From contig CAWBCD010000021.1 of the NCBI GenBank assembly GCA_963787205.1, positions 1 through 64,000 of the forward strand: a stretch of DNA of 64,000 nucleotides, written 5' to 3'. Position 1 is the first letter of the stretch, and every line of letters starts with the position of its first letter. The position numbers and the translations under genes are program-made. The stretch is from DATFNI01 sp963787205 (GTDB taxonomy: Bacteria; Bacteroidota; Rhodothermia; Balneolales; DATFMH01). Below, in pieces: positions 35,343-46,100 of this stretch. The notes below the pieces were generated by a model. The model was not told the origin of the DNA, did no database searches, and saw nothing but the letters and a program-made list of their open reading frames with translations.

Positions 35343-37337
35343 ATGGATAGGGAAAGGCCTCATTTTTTGCGAAAAAATGCAGAATTCACTCGTGTTCGAC
35401 GGACTGGATTTTATGCAGGTGTGGGCGTTCTTTTGATTGTCGGATTATTATTTCTGCGTCATCAGCCCTTTAAAACAACCGGGAACCCATCGGAAACAAG
35501 TAAAATCAAAAAAAGAGAGTCAGGCATCATTAAAGCCGATGTATTTCCACTCAGCGACGTTCGCCTGCTTGACGGTCCATTCAAACAGAGAATGGAGATG
35601 GATGAAAAGTATATGTTAAAACTGAATATGGACCGGTTGCTGGCGCCATATCTCAAATCGGCTGGATTGAAGCCGAAGGCCCCGCAATACAAAGGCTGGG
35701 AATCCACCAAACTCTCCGGGGCATTCGGCGGACAGTATTTATCAGGACTTTCCCTGATGTATGCTGCCACGGGAAATCCCGCATTGAAGGAGAGAGTGAA
35801 CTACATGGTCGACCAGCTGCAGAAGTGCCAGCAGGCCGTGGGTACAGGTTACATCGGTGGTATTCCTGATGGCCTGGAATTATGGCGCAAGGTTGAACAC
35901 GGGATAATCAATGTCCAGCCTTTTGCACTCGACAGTGTGTGGTCGCCTTGGTATAACTTGCATATGGCTTTTAAGGGACTGCGAGATGCCTATCTGTATA
36001 CCGGAAGTCAGCAAGCCAAAGACGTCATGATTAAATTTGGCGATTGGGCCGTGAATCTTTCTCATCATTTAAATGATCAGCAATTCCGGCACATGATACG
36101 GTGCGAATACAGCGGTATGAATGAGATAATGGCCGATTTATACGCGATGACCAGCAAGGAGAAATATCTTGATCTGGCCAGAAGATTCAACGATGAGAAG
36201 TTATTCGATCCCCTTGCTGCGGGAGTTGATTCACTGGCTGGGTGGCATGTGAATACGAATATTCCCAAAATCATCGGCGCGGCCCGTGAGTACGAGGTGG
36301 ACGGGGACAAAAGGATGGAGAAAATCGTCCGCTATTTTTTTGATGAAGTCACCGGGAAACGCATCTACATAAACGGGGAAATGGGCGATTACGAGCATTT
36401 TCAAAAGCTGGGCACCCTGCCGGAGCACTTACACCGAACTTCCGGTGAAACGGGTAATGTGTACAACATGCTCATTCTGGCCCGACATCTCATGGAATGG
36501 AATCCGCAGGCCAAATATGCGAGATATTATGAACGGGCTTTATACAACGACATCCTGGCATCCCAGGATCCGAAAACAGGCATGATGGCTTACTTTTTGT
36601 CCATGGAACCCGGATTCTTCAAAACATTCAGCACTCCGTATGATTCTTTCTGGTGTTGCGATGGGATCGGTGTCCAAAATCATGCCAAGTACGGGAGGTT
36701 CATATACATGCACAAGGACAAGACCTTGTATGTGAATCTGTTCATCCCTTCGGTTTTGCACTGGAAAGAAAAAAAGATGACGGTGACCCAGGAAACAAAA
36801 TTTCCCAATTCTCAAAACAGTTCACTGGTTTTAAAAATGGATCATGACCAGAGGTTAACACTTAACATTCGTCATCCTTATTGGGCGGGAAAGGGATACG
36901 AAATTAAAGTCAATGGACATAAAGTGAATCAGATCAACCGGCCCGGCAGCTATGCAGAGGTCACGCGCACATGGCATAACGGAGATAAAATTGAGATTTC
37001 GCTGCCGATGCATCTTCATGTTGAACCCATGGCTAATGACAAGAACAAAGTAGCCATCATGGATGGCCCCATCGTTCTTGCCGGTATACTCGGTGGCTAC
37101 GTGCCACTACCATATGGCAAACAGAATAATCACTTCTTTGATATGCCCACCGTAGCCGTTCCGGAACTGGCTATTGCCAATAAACCCGTCAATGAATGGC
37201 TCAAACCGGTGCCGGGCAAACCGCTTCATTTCAAAACCGAAGGAGTCGGTCAGCCAAATGATGTAGAGCTTGCACCTTTTTATGACATAAGCCACCAACA
37301 CTATACGGTTTACTGGGATGTGGCTCAGCCAGATTAA
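35343..37337 (+). CDS. GH127 beta-L-arabinofuranosidase-like protein, one zinc ligand replaced
   Basis: 664 residues with an N-terminal membrane anchor (about residues 24-40). The (alpha/alpha)6 catalytic domain of GH127 (DUF1680) runs to about 500, then a beta-sandwich. GH127 enzymes hold a zinc ion with a Glu, a Cys two residues later, and a CC pair whose first Cys is the nucleophile. Here Glu369 and the pair Cys438-Cys439 (FWCCDG) are present, but residue 371 is Gly (GETGN, where relatives have ExC), so one ligand is missing. NHAKYG, LYNDILASQDP and the HAKYG region look normal. It follows other secreted carbohydrate-type proteins. Confidence 0.88.
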   Translation: MDRERPHFLRKNAEFTRVRRTGFYAGVGVLLIVGLLFLRHQPFKTTGNPSETSKIKKRESGIIKADVFPLSDVRLLDGPFKQRMEMDEKYMLKLNMDRLLAPYLKSAGLKPKAPQYKGWESTKLSGAFGGQYLSGLSLMYAATGNPALKERVNYMVDQLQKCQQAVGTGYIGGIPDGLELWRKVEHGIINVQPFALDSVWSPWYNLHMAFKGLRDAYLYTGSQQAKDVMIKFGDWAVNLSHHLNDQQFRHMIRCEYSGMNEIMADLYAMTSKEKYLDLARRFNDEKLFDPLAAGVDSLAGWHVNTNIPKIIGAAREYEVDGDKRMEKIVRYFFDEVTGKRIYINGEMGDYEHFQKLGTLPEHLHRTSGETGNVYNMLILARHLMEWNPQAKYARYYERALYNDILASQDPKTGMMAYFLSMEPGFFKTFSTPYDSFWCCDGIGVQNHAKYGRFIYMHKDKTLYVNLFIPSVLHWKEKKMTVTQETKFPNSQNSSLVLKMDHDQRLTLNIRHPYWAGKGYEIKVNGHKVNQINRPGSYAEVTRTWHNGDKIEISLPMHLHVEPMANDKNKVAIMDGPIVLAGILGGYVPLPYGKQNNHFFDMPTVAVPELAIANKPVNEWLKPVPGKPLHFKTEGVGQPNDVELAPFYDISHQHYTVYWDVAQPD

Positions 37338-37884
37338 TTGTAATTTCAATTCGAGATAAGATATCGACTTCACAAAGAATAGAACACGGACAACACGGAC
37401 TTCGTCCGCCGAAGGGACAGTTGAAAAGAAACAGAAAGTAAGTGGCTACGTCCTAGTCCGACGCCAAAAACTATGGCCGACGGCTGTCCAAAGGCGGATG
37501 ACGCGGATTTGCACGGACAAAAATTAAAGGAAGCCCCTCCCTATGCAGATGGAGAGGGGTTGGGGTGAGGTATAATGGCTAGTGTCATAACCATAAAATA
37601 AGTTTAGTCCATTGGGGCAGTTAAAGTTGATAGTCGTTACCGTTTTAACAACCGATTGGCACAGATAAATTTAGATTTAATCTGTTTGAATCCGCGTAAA
37701 TCCGCGGCTAAATACTTTACAAATTAACTGGCAATTACACTAGAAACCAATTCCCGAATGCTTGGAACCGAGAAATCCAACTTGTTCCCAAACATTTTAC
37801 TATATCGAACTCGCATTAATTGTAAGTGATAATCGATAATGAGACGATCCGTATGACCAGAGGATCACTTTTCTTTTATCATGA
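37338..37884. other. repeat-rich intergenic region between GH127 and desaturase genes
   Basis: No gene is supported. It holds GAACACGGACAACACGGAC (37382 on), GGATGACGCGGATTTGCACG (about 37497 on), the hairpin element at 37535-37571 and GAATCCGCGTAAATCCGCGG near 37688. These are several different short repeat types side by side, which suggests a repeat-accumulating spot between two convergent genes. Confidence 0.6.
37535..37571. repeat. CCTCCCTAT...GAGAGGGGTTGGGG palindromic element, copy 2
   Basis: Related to 28144-28181: an imperfect CTCCCTAT/ATGGAGAG hairpin followed by GGTTGGGGTGAGGT. Confidence 0.65.
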
Positions 37885-38919
37885 TCAAACCAATCCGGCT
37901 TTATATTGCTTGAGATACCGAAAACTAACCAGCTTGTTTCCCTCTTCATCCCAGAGGCTGAGAAAGATACTTCGGATGCTGGACCTGAGCGTCAGTACGA
38001 CCGTATCCTGAAACTGGGGGTTCTCCCTGTAGCATTTTTCAAGGAGATAATTTGGAATACGCGGACTCAGGTGATGGATATGATGAAAGCCGATGTTCCC
38101 CGTAAACCATTGCAAGACTTTGGGTAGCTTAAAATAGGAACTGCCTTTGAGCGCTGCTTCTGCAAAATCCCAGTGATCGCTGTTTGCCCAGTAGGCATCC
38201 TCAAACTGGTGCTGAACAAAGAAGAGCCATGTACCGGCGGCCGATGCGATGAGTGTTAACGGAACCTGGATCAGCAGATAGTCCTTCCAACCGACGAGCC
38301 ATATGAGTGAACCGATCAGGATAGCCAGGGCAAGATTCGTCCAGTATAGAGTGCTTTCAATCCGCTTGAGTGATTTATCCTTTGAATTCGGAAAGCGATA
38401 GACGAACACGAACAGGATAAAGGGAGCAATAGTAAACAGGATCAAAGGATTTCTATAGATTCGATATTTGATTTTACCCCATCGCGAGAGTTCCTGGTAT
38501 TCGGTGACGGTCAGTGTGTTGATATCTCCGATGCCCCTGTGGTCGAGTTTCCCTGCATTGGCGTGATGAATGGCATGCCCCTTTTTCCAATAGTGGTAAG
38601 GAACAAATGTTATCAGGCTGAACAGCATGCCAATTGCATCATTCGCCCGTTTGGATTTGAAAAACGAGCCATGACCGCAGTCGTGCTGAATGATAAACAA
38701 GCGGATGGTAAAACCGGCCGCTGGGATAGCAAGTAGAAGAGTAAGCCAATAGCCAACACTGAGACTGAGATACATCAGGTACCAAAGAGCCAGGTATGGG
38801 ATAAAGGAATTGCTGAGTTGCCAGATGCTCTTGCCTGCGCTGGATGTCTGATAATTGTCGACAAGTGTTTTCCATACAGATTTCGGCAGAGCTTGTTCGG
38901 ATTTAGGGGTCGAGGTCAT
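37885..38919 (-). CDS. membrane fatty acid desaturase
   Basis: 344-residue integral membrane di-iron desaturase. The three histidine boxes are present: HDCGH, HAIHH and the third, HIHHL (GFHHIHHLSPRIPNY). Four or more hydrophobic segments flank them. Acts on membrane phospholipid or acyl chains, probably inserting a double bond with molecular oxygen, so the organism meets oxygen at least sometimes. Regiospecificity cannot be read. Confidence 0.93.
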   Translation of the reverse strand: MTSTPKSEQALPKSVWKTLVDNYQTSSAGKSIWQLSNSFIPYLALWYLMYLSLSVGYWLTLLLAIPAAGFTIRLFIIQHDCGHGSFFKSKRANDAIGMLFSLITFVPYHYWKKGHAIHHANAGKLDHRGIGDINTLTVTEYQELSRWGKIKYRIYRNPLILFTIAPFILFVFVYRFPNSKDKSLKRIESTLYWTNLALAILIGSLIWLVGWKDYLLIQVPLTLIASAAGTWLFFVQHQFEDAYWANSDHWDFAEAALKGSSYFKLPKVLQWFTGNIGFHHIHHLSPRIPNYLLEKCYRENPQFQDTVVLTLRSSIRSIFLSLWDEEGNKLVSFRYLKQYKAGLV

Positions 38920-39148
38920 TAAAAGTTAATTAGTGGTATGTAGTGCTGTCTGATTGCATAGATCAAATTAGATTTGTGAAGTGCAGCCACATTTCAAATG
39001 TGCAATATACGAACTCCTGGGTTTTGCATCCCACGCAACCTGTTTGTGCGTATGGGAGTATCAAAAGAATCTGCGAGTAAAAAAAAATGAGTATAAGTAA
39101 TTGTATTATTAACGGGTTATATGGAAAGTTGTTGCTTCAAAATCATCA

Positions 39149-39961
39149 TTAAGATTTTGGTTTGACGGCCCGGGCGCGATTCCAGTAAAAATAGGCTGAG
39201 GCATTTGGGTTCTTTTGCAAACCATTCAGCTCGATTATAGCATCATCAATAACTGCCGGTTCTATACCGCCGATATCAACGAGATTATTCCGTGTGCCGT
39301 CAATATTCCCTATGAGATTCTGTATCCAGGGTGCAAAGGTGGGCATTCCGTAATGATGAACCTCGGGTGCAAAGGAGAGTTCTATTGAGTTGTATCCGTT
39401 TGTATTCAGTAAGGAAAAGAGTTTTTTCCCGATTTGTGCGTCGCCACCCAGTTCAGCCTGAACTTCTGCAAACTTTTTCCAGACGAGATCGAAGGTGGGG
39501 CAATCAGGATAAAAAGCATTGATCAGGATATTGTTTTCCTGGATAAAGATTTTGCCGCCCGGCTTGAGCACGCGGTATAGCTCTCTAAGAACAACTTCGG
39601 GATTCTGGACATGTTCAAGCAAGTATCGACAATAAGCGACATCAAAAGAGTTATCAAGAAGATTCAGCGCATGAGCGTCGTCTTTGGTAAATTGAAGGTT
39701 CATCGTATCAGCAAAATCAGCAATGGCCCTGTCGATCAGCTCGTCGGATATTTCGATGCCCGTTATCGATGAGTCCGGATGTTTTTCAGCTACCATGTTT
39801 GCCAGGATACCGAGTCCGGAGCCTACTTCCAGAACCGTCTCCGCGGTATTGATTTCCAGAAAATCTGCGAATTGCCGGTTGGTCAATGTGTTTAGATCGG
39901 TAAGCCGTTTTTGTTCTTCCGGATGGGTCCCGTGGATGTATGGATGTTTTTTCTGCATCAT
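39149..39961 (-). CDS. class I SAM-dependent methyltransferase
   Basis: 270 residues. SAM motif I is VLEVGSGLGILANMVA, with the acidic SITGIEISDELIDRA loop, DVAYCRYLLEHVQNP and the post-motif VLKPGGKIFIQENN. The N-terminus IHGTHPEEQKRLTDLN is typical of a group of small-molecule methyltransferases. Substrate unknown; it is transcribed alone. Confidence 0.9.
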   Translation of the reverse strand: MMQKKHPYIHGTHPEEQKRLTDLNTLTNRQFADFLEINTAETVLEVGSGLGILANMVAEKHPDSSITGIEISDELIDRAIADFADTMNLQFTKDDAHALNLLDNSFDVAYCRYLLEHVQNPEVVLRELYRVLKPGGKIFIQENNILINAFYPDCPTFDLVWKKFAEVQAELGGDAQIGKKLFSLLNTNGYNSIELSFAPEVHHYGMPTFAPWIQNLIGNIDGTRNNLVDIGGIEPAVIDDAIIELNGLQKNPNASAYFYWNRARAVKPKS

Positions 39962-40045
39962 TTCTCAATTATTTTACCATTGAATGCATACAGATTCTTT
40001 TGTGCCGTTGAAATTAAGTGACAATTTTTCGGTAGAAATCGTTGC

Positions 40046-41128
40046 ATGCCGGAACCTACCTTATCGAAAAAAAAGATGATACAGGAATTGCCATCGGTTG
40101 AGGAAATGTACGAAGCTGTCGTAAACAGGGATACACGATACGAGGGAGTGTTTGTACTCGGTGTGAAAACGACGGGTATATTTTGTCGCCCCGGGTGCCC
40201 GGCCCGTAATCCGAATCCGGAGAATATCGAATATTTTCGATCCGCTAAAGAGGCATTGGATGCGGGCTATCGGCCGTGTCATCGCTGCATACCGATGCAG
40301 CCGGCGGGTAAGAATCCTCCCTGGGTCAAAAAGATTCTGGATGAAGTTGACAAAGATCCTTCCCGGAGGTGGACGGATACCGATCTCGATCAGTTATCGG
40401 TAAATTCCAATCGTTTGCGCCGTTGGTTTAAGAAACACCACGGCATGACCTTTCAGGCGTATCTGCGGCTTCGGCGCCTCGGAATGGCTTTAGGTAGAAT
40501 CCAGCACGGAGATAATATGACACAGGCAGCATTTGAGCACGGGTATGAATCGTTGAGCGGCTTTCGCGATGCCATCAAAAAAATGACAGGAACAACACCT
40601 GGAAATGGTGACCATTCGACGATGGTCTATGTAAACAGGGTTTCAACGCCGCTCGGTCCCATGCTTTGCGGAACGACGGACGAGTGCCTCTGCCTTTTGG
40701 AGTTCGTAGACCGGCGCATGCTGGAGACACAACTAAAACGTCTGACTAAACGGTTGAACTGTACCTTCGTGCCGGGTTCGAATGCGGTTACGGAACATGT
40801 GGCATCACAATTACAGGAATATTTTGAGGGTGGCCGGAAAGATTTTGATGTTCCGCTTATCACTCCCGGGACGGAATTTCAGAATGCGGTCTGGAAACAA
40901 CTTATCAGTATTCCATATGGTCAGACTCGTTCCTATGAAGCCCAGGCAATTGCCATTAACAGGCCTAAAGCAGTGCGTGCAGTCGCTCGCTCCAATGGAG
41001 ATAACCGCATAGCCATCATCATTCCTTGCCACCGCGTTATTGCAAAAGACGGAACATTATGCGGCTACGGCGGCGGATTGTGGCGTAAGAAATATCTGCT
41101 GGATCTGGAGCAGAGATATTCGGAGTGA
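40046..41128 (+). CDS. ada: Ada, bifunctional DNA repair methyltransferase and regulator
   Basis: 360 residues with the full three-part Ada layout. The N-terminal zinc domain that takes methyl groups from phosphotriesters has FCRPGC and CHRC (four zinc cysteines, about residues 47-82). An AraC-type helix-turn-helix segment follows (residues 90-190). The C-terminal O6-methylguanine transferase domain has the active-site IIPCHRVI. Self-methylation turns Ada into an activator of alkylation repair genes; no other repair gene lies nearby. Confidence 0.96.
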   Translation: MPEPTLSKKKMIQELPSVEEMYEAVVNRDTRYEGVFVLGVKTTGIFCRPGCPARNPNPENIEYFRSAKEALDAGYRPCHRCIPMQPAGKNPPWVKKILDEVDKDPSRRWTDTDLDQLSVNSNRLRRWFKKHHGMTFQAYLRLRRLGMALGRIQHGDNMTQAAFEHGYESLSGFRDAIKKMTGTTPGNGDHSTMVYVNRVSTPLGPMLCGTTDECLCLLEFVDRRMLETQLKRLTKRLNCTFVPGSNAVTEHVASQLQEYFEGGRKDFDVPLITPGTEFQNAVWKQLISIPYGQTRSYEAQAIAINRPKAVRAVARSNGDNRIAIIIPCHRVIAKDGTLCGYGGGLWRKKYLLDLEQRYSE

Positions 41129-41137
41129 GAAACAAGG

Positions 41138-41158
41138 AATTGGAAATTGGAAATTGGA
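41138..41158. repeat. AATTGGA x3 microtandem repeat
   Basis: Three perfect 7-base units lie 10 bases after the ada stop codon. Confidence 0.6.
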
Positions 41159-41228
41159 AAATAGAGAGTTTGTCAACCTGTCACACTGTTTCCTAATAAA
41201 CTTATTTCCAATTTCAGATTTCTATGAA

Positions 41229-42404
41229 CTATGCATACTGCCCGGCAGCATTCCCTGAGGCCCATGCCCACTGGAAATTGTAGCCACCAAGATGACCGGT
41301 AACATCGAGCACCTCGCCAATGAAATAGAGTCCTGGAACTTTCTTGCATTCCATAGTCTTTGATGAGAACTCGTCTGTGTCGACGCCACCAATAGTAACC
41401 TCGGCGGTTCGATAACCCTCCGTACCGGCAGGATAGATCTTCCAGGGCTGCAGTTTATCCACAATCTGCCCGATCTCTTTGTTCGAAAGTTGCGCCATTT
41501 GTTTGTTGGGAAGCCACAACTCACACCACCGTTGAGCCAAACGATTGATCAGCTTTGTGCCCAGCCAGTTTTTCAATTCCATGGTAGGATGATTATTTCG
41601 CGCATATTCAAGAAGCTCTCTAAGATCATCATCCGGGAATAAATTGATCTCTACCGGTTCGCCGGGATTCCAGTACGATGAGATTTGCAGGATAGCCGGA
41701 CCACTGAGTCCGCGATGCGTGAAAAGGATGTTCTCGCGAAAAGATGCTCCATCGGAATGGGTGATTGAATCAAGGGATATACCGGAAAGATCGCGCAATT
41801 TTTCAAGTTGCCGTTTGGGCAAGGTGAACGGGACAAGGGCAGCCCTCGTCGGCCGGACTTTCATTCCGAGTGAACGGGCCAGATCATAACCGAAACCTGA
41901 AGCACCCATCGTCGGTATGGATAATCCACCGGTTGCAATGACCAGCGACTCGCAGGTGTATTCACCACAACTGGTTTTTAATTGAAAAGGCTGATCCGGC
42001 TTGATGTCCTGAACATCACAGAGCGTCTTTACTTCGGCTGAAACAGCCTCACACTCGCTCAGCAGCATGTTCACAATGTCCTTCGACCTGCGATCACAGA
42101 AAAGCTGACCGAGCTTTTTTTCATGGTAAGGTATCTTGTGTTTTTCTATCAGAGCGATGAAATACCAGGGGGTATAACGGCTGAGTGCCGACTTGGCAAA
42201 GTGCGGGTTATGCGAGATGAAGTTATCCGGGCTGGTATTGATATTGGTAAAATTACAGCGACCGCCCCCGGACATCAGGATTTTTTTCCCAACCTTATTG
42301 GCATGATCGATAACGAGCACCCTGCGTCCCCGGCCACCCGCAGTAATGGCACACATCAGGCCCGCAGCCCCGGCCCCAATAACAATGACATCAAAATGAT
42401 TCAA
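41229..42404 (-). CDS. HI0933-family NAD(P)/FAD-dependent oxidoreductase (BaiN/YhiN-like)
   Basis: Flavoprotein with the Rossmann dinucleotide motif DVIVIGAGAAGLMCA at the N-terminus, the diagnostic GKKILMSGGGRCNFTN segment, TGGLSIPTMGASGFGYD, and the C-terminal FAD-binding GYNFQWAWASG. Frame continues upstream to 42509, but the extra 35 residues look like translated non-coding sequence; the TTG at 42404 begins LNHFDVIVIG and fits the family start. Physiological substrate of the family is poorly known. Confidence 0.88.
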   Translation of the reverse strand: MNHFDVIVIGAGAAGLMCAITAGGRGRRVLVIDHANKVGKKILMSGGGRCNFTNINTSPDNFISHNPHFAKSALSRYTPWYFIALIEKHKIPYHEKKLGQLFCDRRSKDIVNMLLSECEAVSAEVKTLCDVQDIKPDQPFQLKTSCGEYTCESLVIATGGLSIPTMGASGFGYDLARSLGMKVRPTRAALVPFTLPKRQLEKLRDLSGISLDSITHSDGASFRENILFTHRGLSGPAILQISSYWNPGEPVEINLFPDDDLRELLEYARNNHPTMELKNWLGTKLINRLAQRWCELWLPNKQMAQLSNKEIGQIVDKLQPWKIYPAGTEGYRTAEVTIGGVDTDEFSSKTMECKKVPGLYFIGEVLDVTGHLGGYNFQWAWASGNAAGQYA

Positions 42405-42518
42405 GAAGTATCCGATCGGTTTTATGAATTTCGAGCAGAAAGATAAGGAGATGCGCTTAGATTTGTAGCAAGGTGCGATGCATCCACGAAGTGGGTTGCA
42501 CCTATGCAAGGGTAATAA

Positions 42519-42959
42519 TTATTTCTTTTTATCAAGTAAAATTACATATGAGTATTGTTGTACATAGCTCTGGGAAAGCTTCAGCTTCCCATGGCCTTGG
42601 CTATACTCAAAGATCCCCATCAATATCCAGTTTGGATATACTGCCATCGAATACTCTAGCCCTCTGTTGAACTCAACAGAATCTGCAAAGATATGGAGGT
42701 CCCCTTCGTTATGGATATGCTGGGATTTTCCTGTAGTGGCTTCTTTGATTGTTCCATCCTGAGTGAATGAATGCTGCGCAAAATTAAGTGTTACGGTACC
42801 TGTCCAATAATAATTACTCTGCCGGATAGTGAAGGTTCCCGAATACGACGTGTCAGATTGCAGGTTCGGTCCATCAACAACATTTGACCGGCAGGATGCA
42901 CAGATCAGCACTGTTATTAAGAGAAGGCTTTTCTTTATTATGTGCTTTTTGTTCCGCAC
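42519..42959 (-). CDS. small lipoprotein, unknown function
   Basis: 146 residues with a lipoprotein signal (LLLITVLICASC, lipobox ASC) and a beta-rich mature part. Not recognised. It precedes the HI0933-family gene on the same strand with a 9-base gap to the longer frame of that gene, so they could share a transcript. Expected at the inner leaflet of the outer membrane. Confidence 0.65.
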   Translation of the reverse strand: MRNKKHIIKKSLLLITVLICASCRSNVVDGPNLQSDTSYSGTFTIRQSNYYWTGTVTLNFAQHSFTQDGTIKEATTGKSQHIHNEGDLHIFADSVEFNRGLEYSMAVYPNWILMGIFEYSQGHGKLKLSQSYVQQYSYVILLDKKK

Positions 42960-43089
42960 GGCATCTCTCCGATATAAAAAATCTATAATTCACATTATAC
43001 CTAACAATATCTAATAAGTTGTATAAATGAAAAATTTCTTTCAAAGCGATCAATTGATTATGAATGAACTGATAAAACTCCTGTCTCCT

Positions 43090-43117
43090 GAATTCTGTGT
43101 TCTGAATTCTGTGTTCT
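43090..43117. repeat. GAATTCTGTGTTCT x2 tandem repeat
   Basis: Two perfect 14-base units lie next to the terminator of the C25 protease gene. Confidence 0.7.
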
Positions 43118-43118
43118 A

Positions 43119-43152
43119 ATAAAAAAATGGCCGGGATAAACATATCCCGACC
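43119..43152 (-). terminator. rho-independent terminator after the C25 protease gene
   Basis: GGCCGGGATA pairs with TATCCCGACC (one mismatch). On the minus strand a run of seven T residues follows. Confidence 0.85.
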
Positions 43153-43185
43153 ACTGGGCTGTACTTATTAAGTATAAGTAAAAGA

Positions 43186-46100
43186 TCAATTATCGGATTT
43201 GATTTCCATAACTGGCTCTTTTACCGGTTCAAACATCACCTGTTCCTCCCGCTCGGTCGGAGTTTCTTCGGTAACAGGTACGTTTTCAGTCAGTCTGGTA
43301 ACAGATTCGGCTTTTGGTAACTCGGCTACCGTCTTGGTGACCTCGGCAGCAAGGTGTACCGGTGGTTTGATTTCGAATATCCCGAAACGGAATTTTTCGA
43401 TCGTGCCACCTTCCTTGATGCTTGTTACCATAAAGTGGATCTGTTTTTGTGAGATATAGGCATCTGTCGCCGCATCGAGTATGATGCCATAGTCGGGTTT
43501 CGCCTTTTGAGCATACCACCCACGCATTGTTGAGCCATTCAGTGAAGTCGCCAGGTTCAGCCTGATGTACGTATCATTTGAAGACTGATGCATGTGAGAG
43601 ATCACATTGACCATACCGGTAACCCATGCAGGCCCGACAATCTCAACGGTTTCGATGACCGGGCGGTAACTGATTTTTGTTACCGTCACCTCCATATCAC
43701 CCAGTTGGGCATTATTGATATCAAAGGATACACGGCCATTCGCATCGGTCATTGCGTGACGAATAAAGGATCCCTGAGCCACTGTAACATGCGCTCCGGC
43801 AAGCGGAAACAGGATCCCCAGGAATGCACGATGCTTCACCAGGATTTCAAATGGATAGCGTTTATCCAGGTTCTGATTCAGCTCAACGTACATATCTTTT
43901 GGGGGACCAACCCAGACCGGCATTTCGGGATCACCCATCAGGTTGAGGGCAAAGATCGCCCATTTGTTATACCGTTTCCAAAAACCGGTATTTTCATTGA
44001 CCATAGTGCAGCGGACGTCATTCAGCAGTCCAAGGTGCCTCGTAGATGTCAACCGGTGGAAAAACGCCCGTTGAAAATTATCGCCGACACCGATCCATGA
44101 AAACCGGGTATTTCCGATATAAGCAACTGCCCCGCCATTGGGGTTATACAACGATTTTTCACTGACAGCATCCTCCACATCGAACTCATTGGTTGAACAT
44201 GAGTCGGCGTAAGCGATGTATGTGTGGAAGCCGTTGGTGGCGTTTTGTGCGGTATTCAGGCTATACCCGCAGCAGCCGCCCCACCAGCCATGACCTGACA
44301 AACTGACGAAGTGCGGACCCTCATTGATCTTATCAAACATTCGTTGTTCGGTAAGATGCTCATATGGTGCTGCCGCTTTCTGTGCCGGTGTCATGTCCAC
44401 GTCATCTTCATAGAGGCGGTATACATTGTTAACAGCCGGCAAGTCGGATGATATCTGCCCGCGTAGCTGTTCCTGATCACGGAGTGAACCGTCGACTTGT
44501 GTCAGATCGAAGACAAACACCTGCGGTGCCAGTTCAGCCACCGGACCATAAACTGCAATCCAGTTGGTTGGTATCGGTATGTGGAACGTTGCACCGAATA
44601 GGTTGATCGTCTGCTCACTGGTAGACAAGTCGGCTTGCGATTTCGCATAGTGCCAACCCTTGGAACTGCCGGAAGCCGACCTGTTGTACGGCATGATACG
44701 GATATCGGTCTCGGTAACCTGGACCAATAGCCGCCAGTCAAGGGATGTGAAGGCATCTTTCAGGTGGATCAGCGTGTGGTTACTTCCCGAAGCGTGATAG
44801 TATTGATTATCGCCCGGTGGATTCGATCCGGTTGGCCAAATACCAACCCGGCCTCCCCAGTTTGCAGCACCGATCAGAAGCTTGCGGGACCACGTGTCAT
44901 TGAGATGCGTTCCGTCAGGTCTCCGGAAACTTTCATACGCTATGACCTTATCGACAAAAGCCTTCGCCTGCGTTGCCGAATCCGCAGAGACACGTCCGAC
45001 ACTGATGTCTGTTTTGTACGCGACACCATCCATATCCGCATTGTCATTGTGCGTTCCGTAAAAACCGTTGTCGACAAGATCCCAGTCGTGTTTACCGGGG
45101 ATATCATAGTTTGCTCCAATCAGACTGCTGTAATACAGATCGGTCGGGATTGTGTTGGCTGTGGAGACCCACTGTATCGTACCGTTAACTTCAGCTGCCG
45201 GTCCGTTTACGCGAATAAAATTGGTTGCAACCGTCGATCGGGTTGTATATGAATTACTCGTGGTGAAATACCATCCCCGTTGCGAAGGACCCGATGAACC
45301 GATGGGATCGTATGGAATGGTCAGACCGTTTTCAGCATTCAGAAGCGAATCGGAGGGTGAGTGGCCCGCCGATTGCATTTTGAGGAATGTGCCTGTCCAG
45401 AACGACTGGTTCATATTTGGCGGATTGTTCGATGATTTGCCGATCGAACCGTCTGCAAAACCGATGACTTCGCGGATGGGGACAACATCGATGTCGCCAC
45501 CTAATACCAGCCAGGTTGTTCCCCATTGGGCATGCGCAAATTTCAGGAAGTTCCGGATGATTTCCTGGAGATCTCGTGCACCGGTCCGGAAATCGCCGTA
45601 GGCACCGCCTACGATGTTGCTGATGGTTGCCACATGGGTTGTCAGGCCCCGTTTGGCTTTCCAGTCAGCAAGACGCTGAAACTCGGCAATCATATTTCCG
45701 CTGATGGTGCCGTTTTTTGTGGCAGCCACCGGATCCCAGCGGTAATTGTCGGTGATTATCAGATACTCGGCATGTGTCACTACCGGAGCCAGCAGATCCG
45801 AGATATCGATGACCCATTCGGGGTTGATTACAGAGATACGCGTCAATTCTGATAACCGTTCAGCCTGTGTCCTTGTGGATACATGATTCAGGAAGGCAGG
45901 GGGGATCATCTTTTGACGACCGGCGGTATCTTCTGTGGTACGTTTAACAGAGAGAACCGGTTGGTATTTTACGACGAGTTGTATTTGAGTGGCCAGTTCG
46001 AGGCCGCCTTTTTTTGTGAACCTGAGTGGATTGATCTTCAGAGTCACTATGGGGTTCAATCCCATTTCTTCTGACTCAATTTGTTGTATTGTGGGCCGGG

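Noticed and set aside
43090..43117. Tandem GAATTCTGTGTTCT units as a CRISPR array
   Set aside because: Only two adjacent copies with no spacers and no cas genes; a simple microrepeat.
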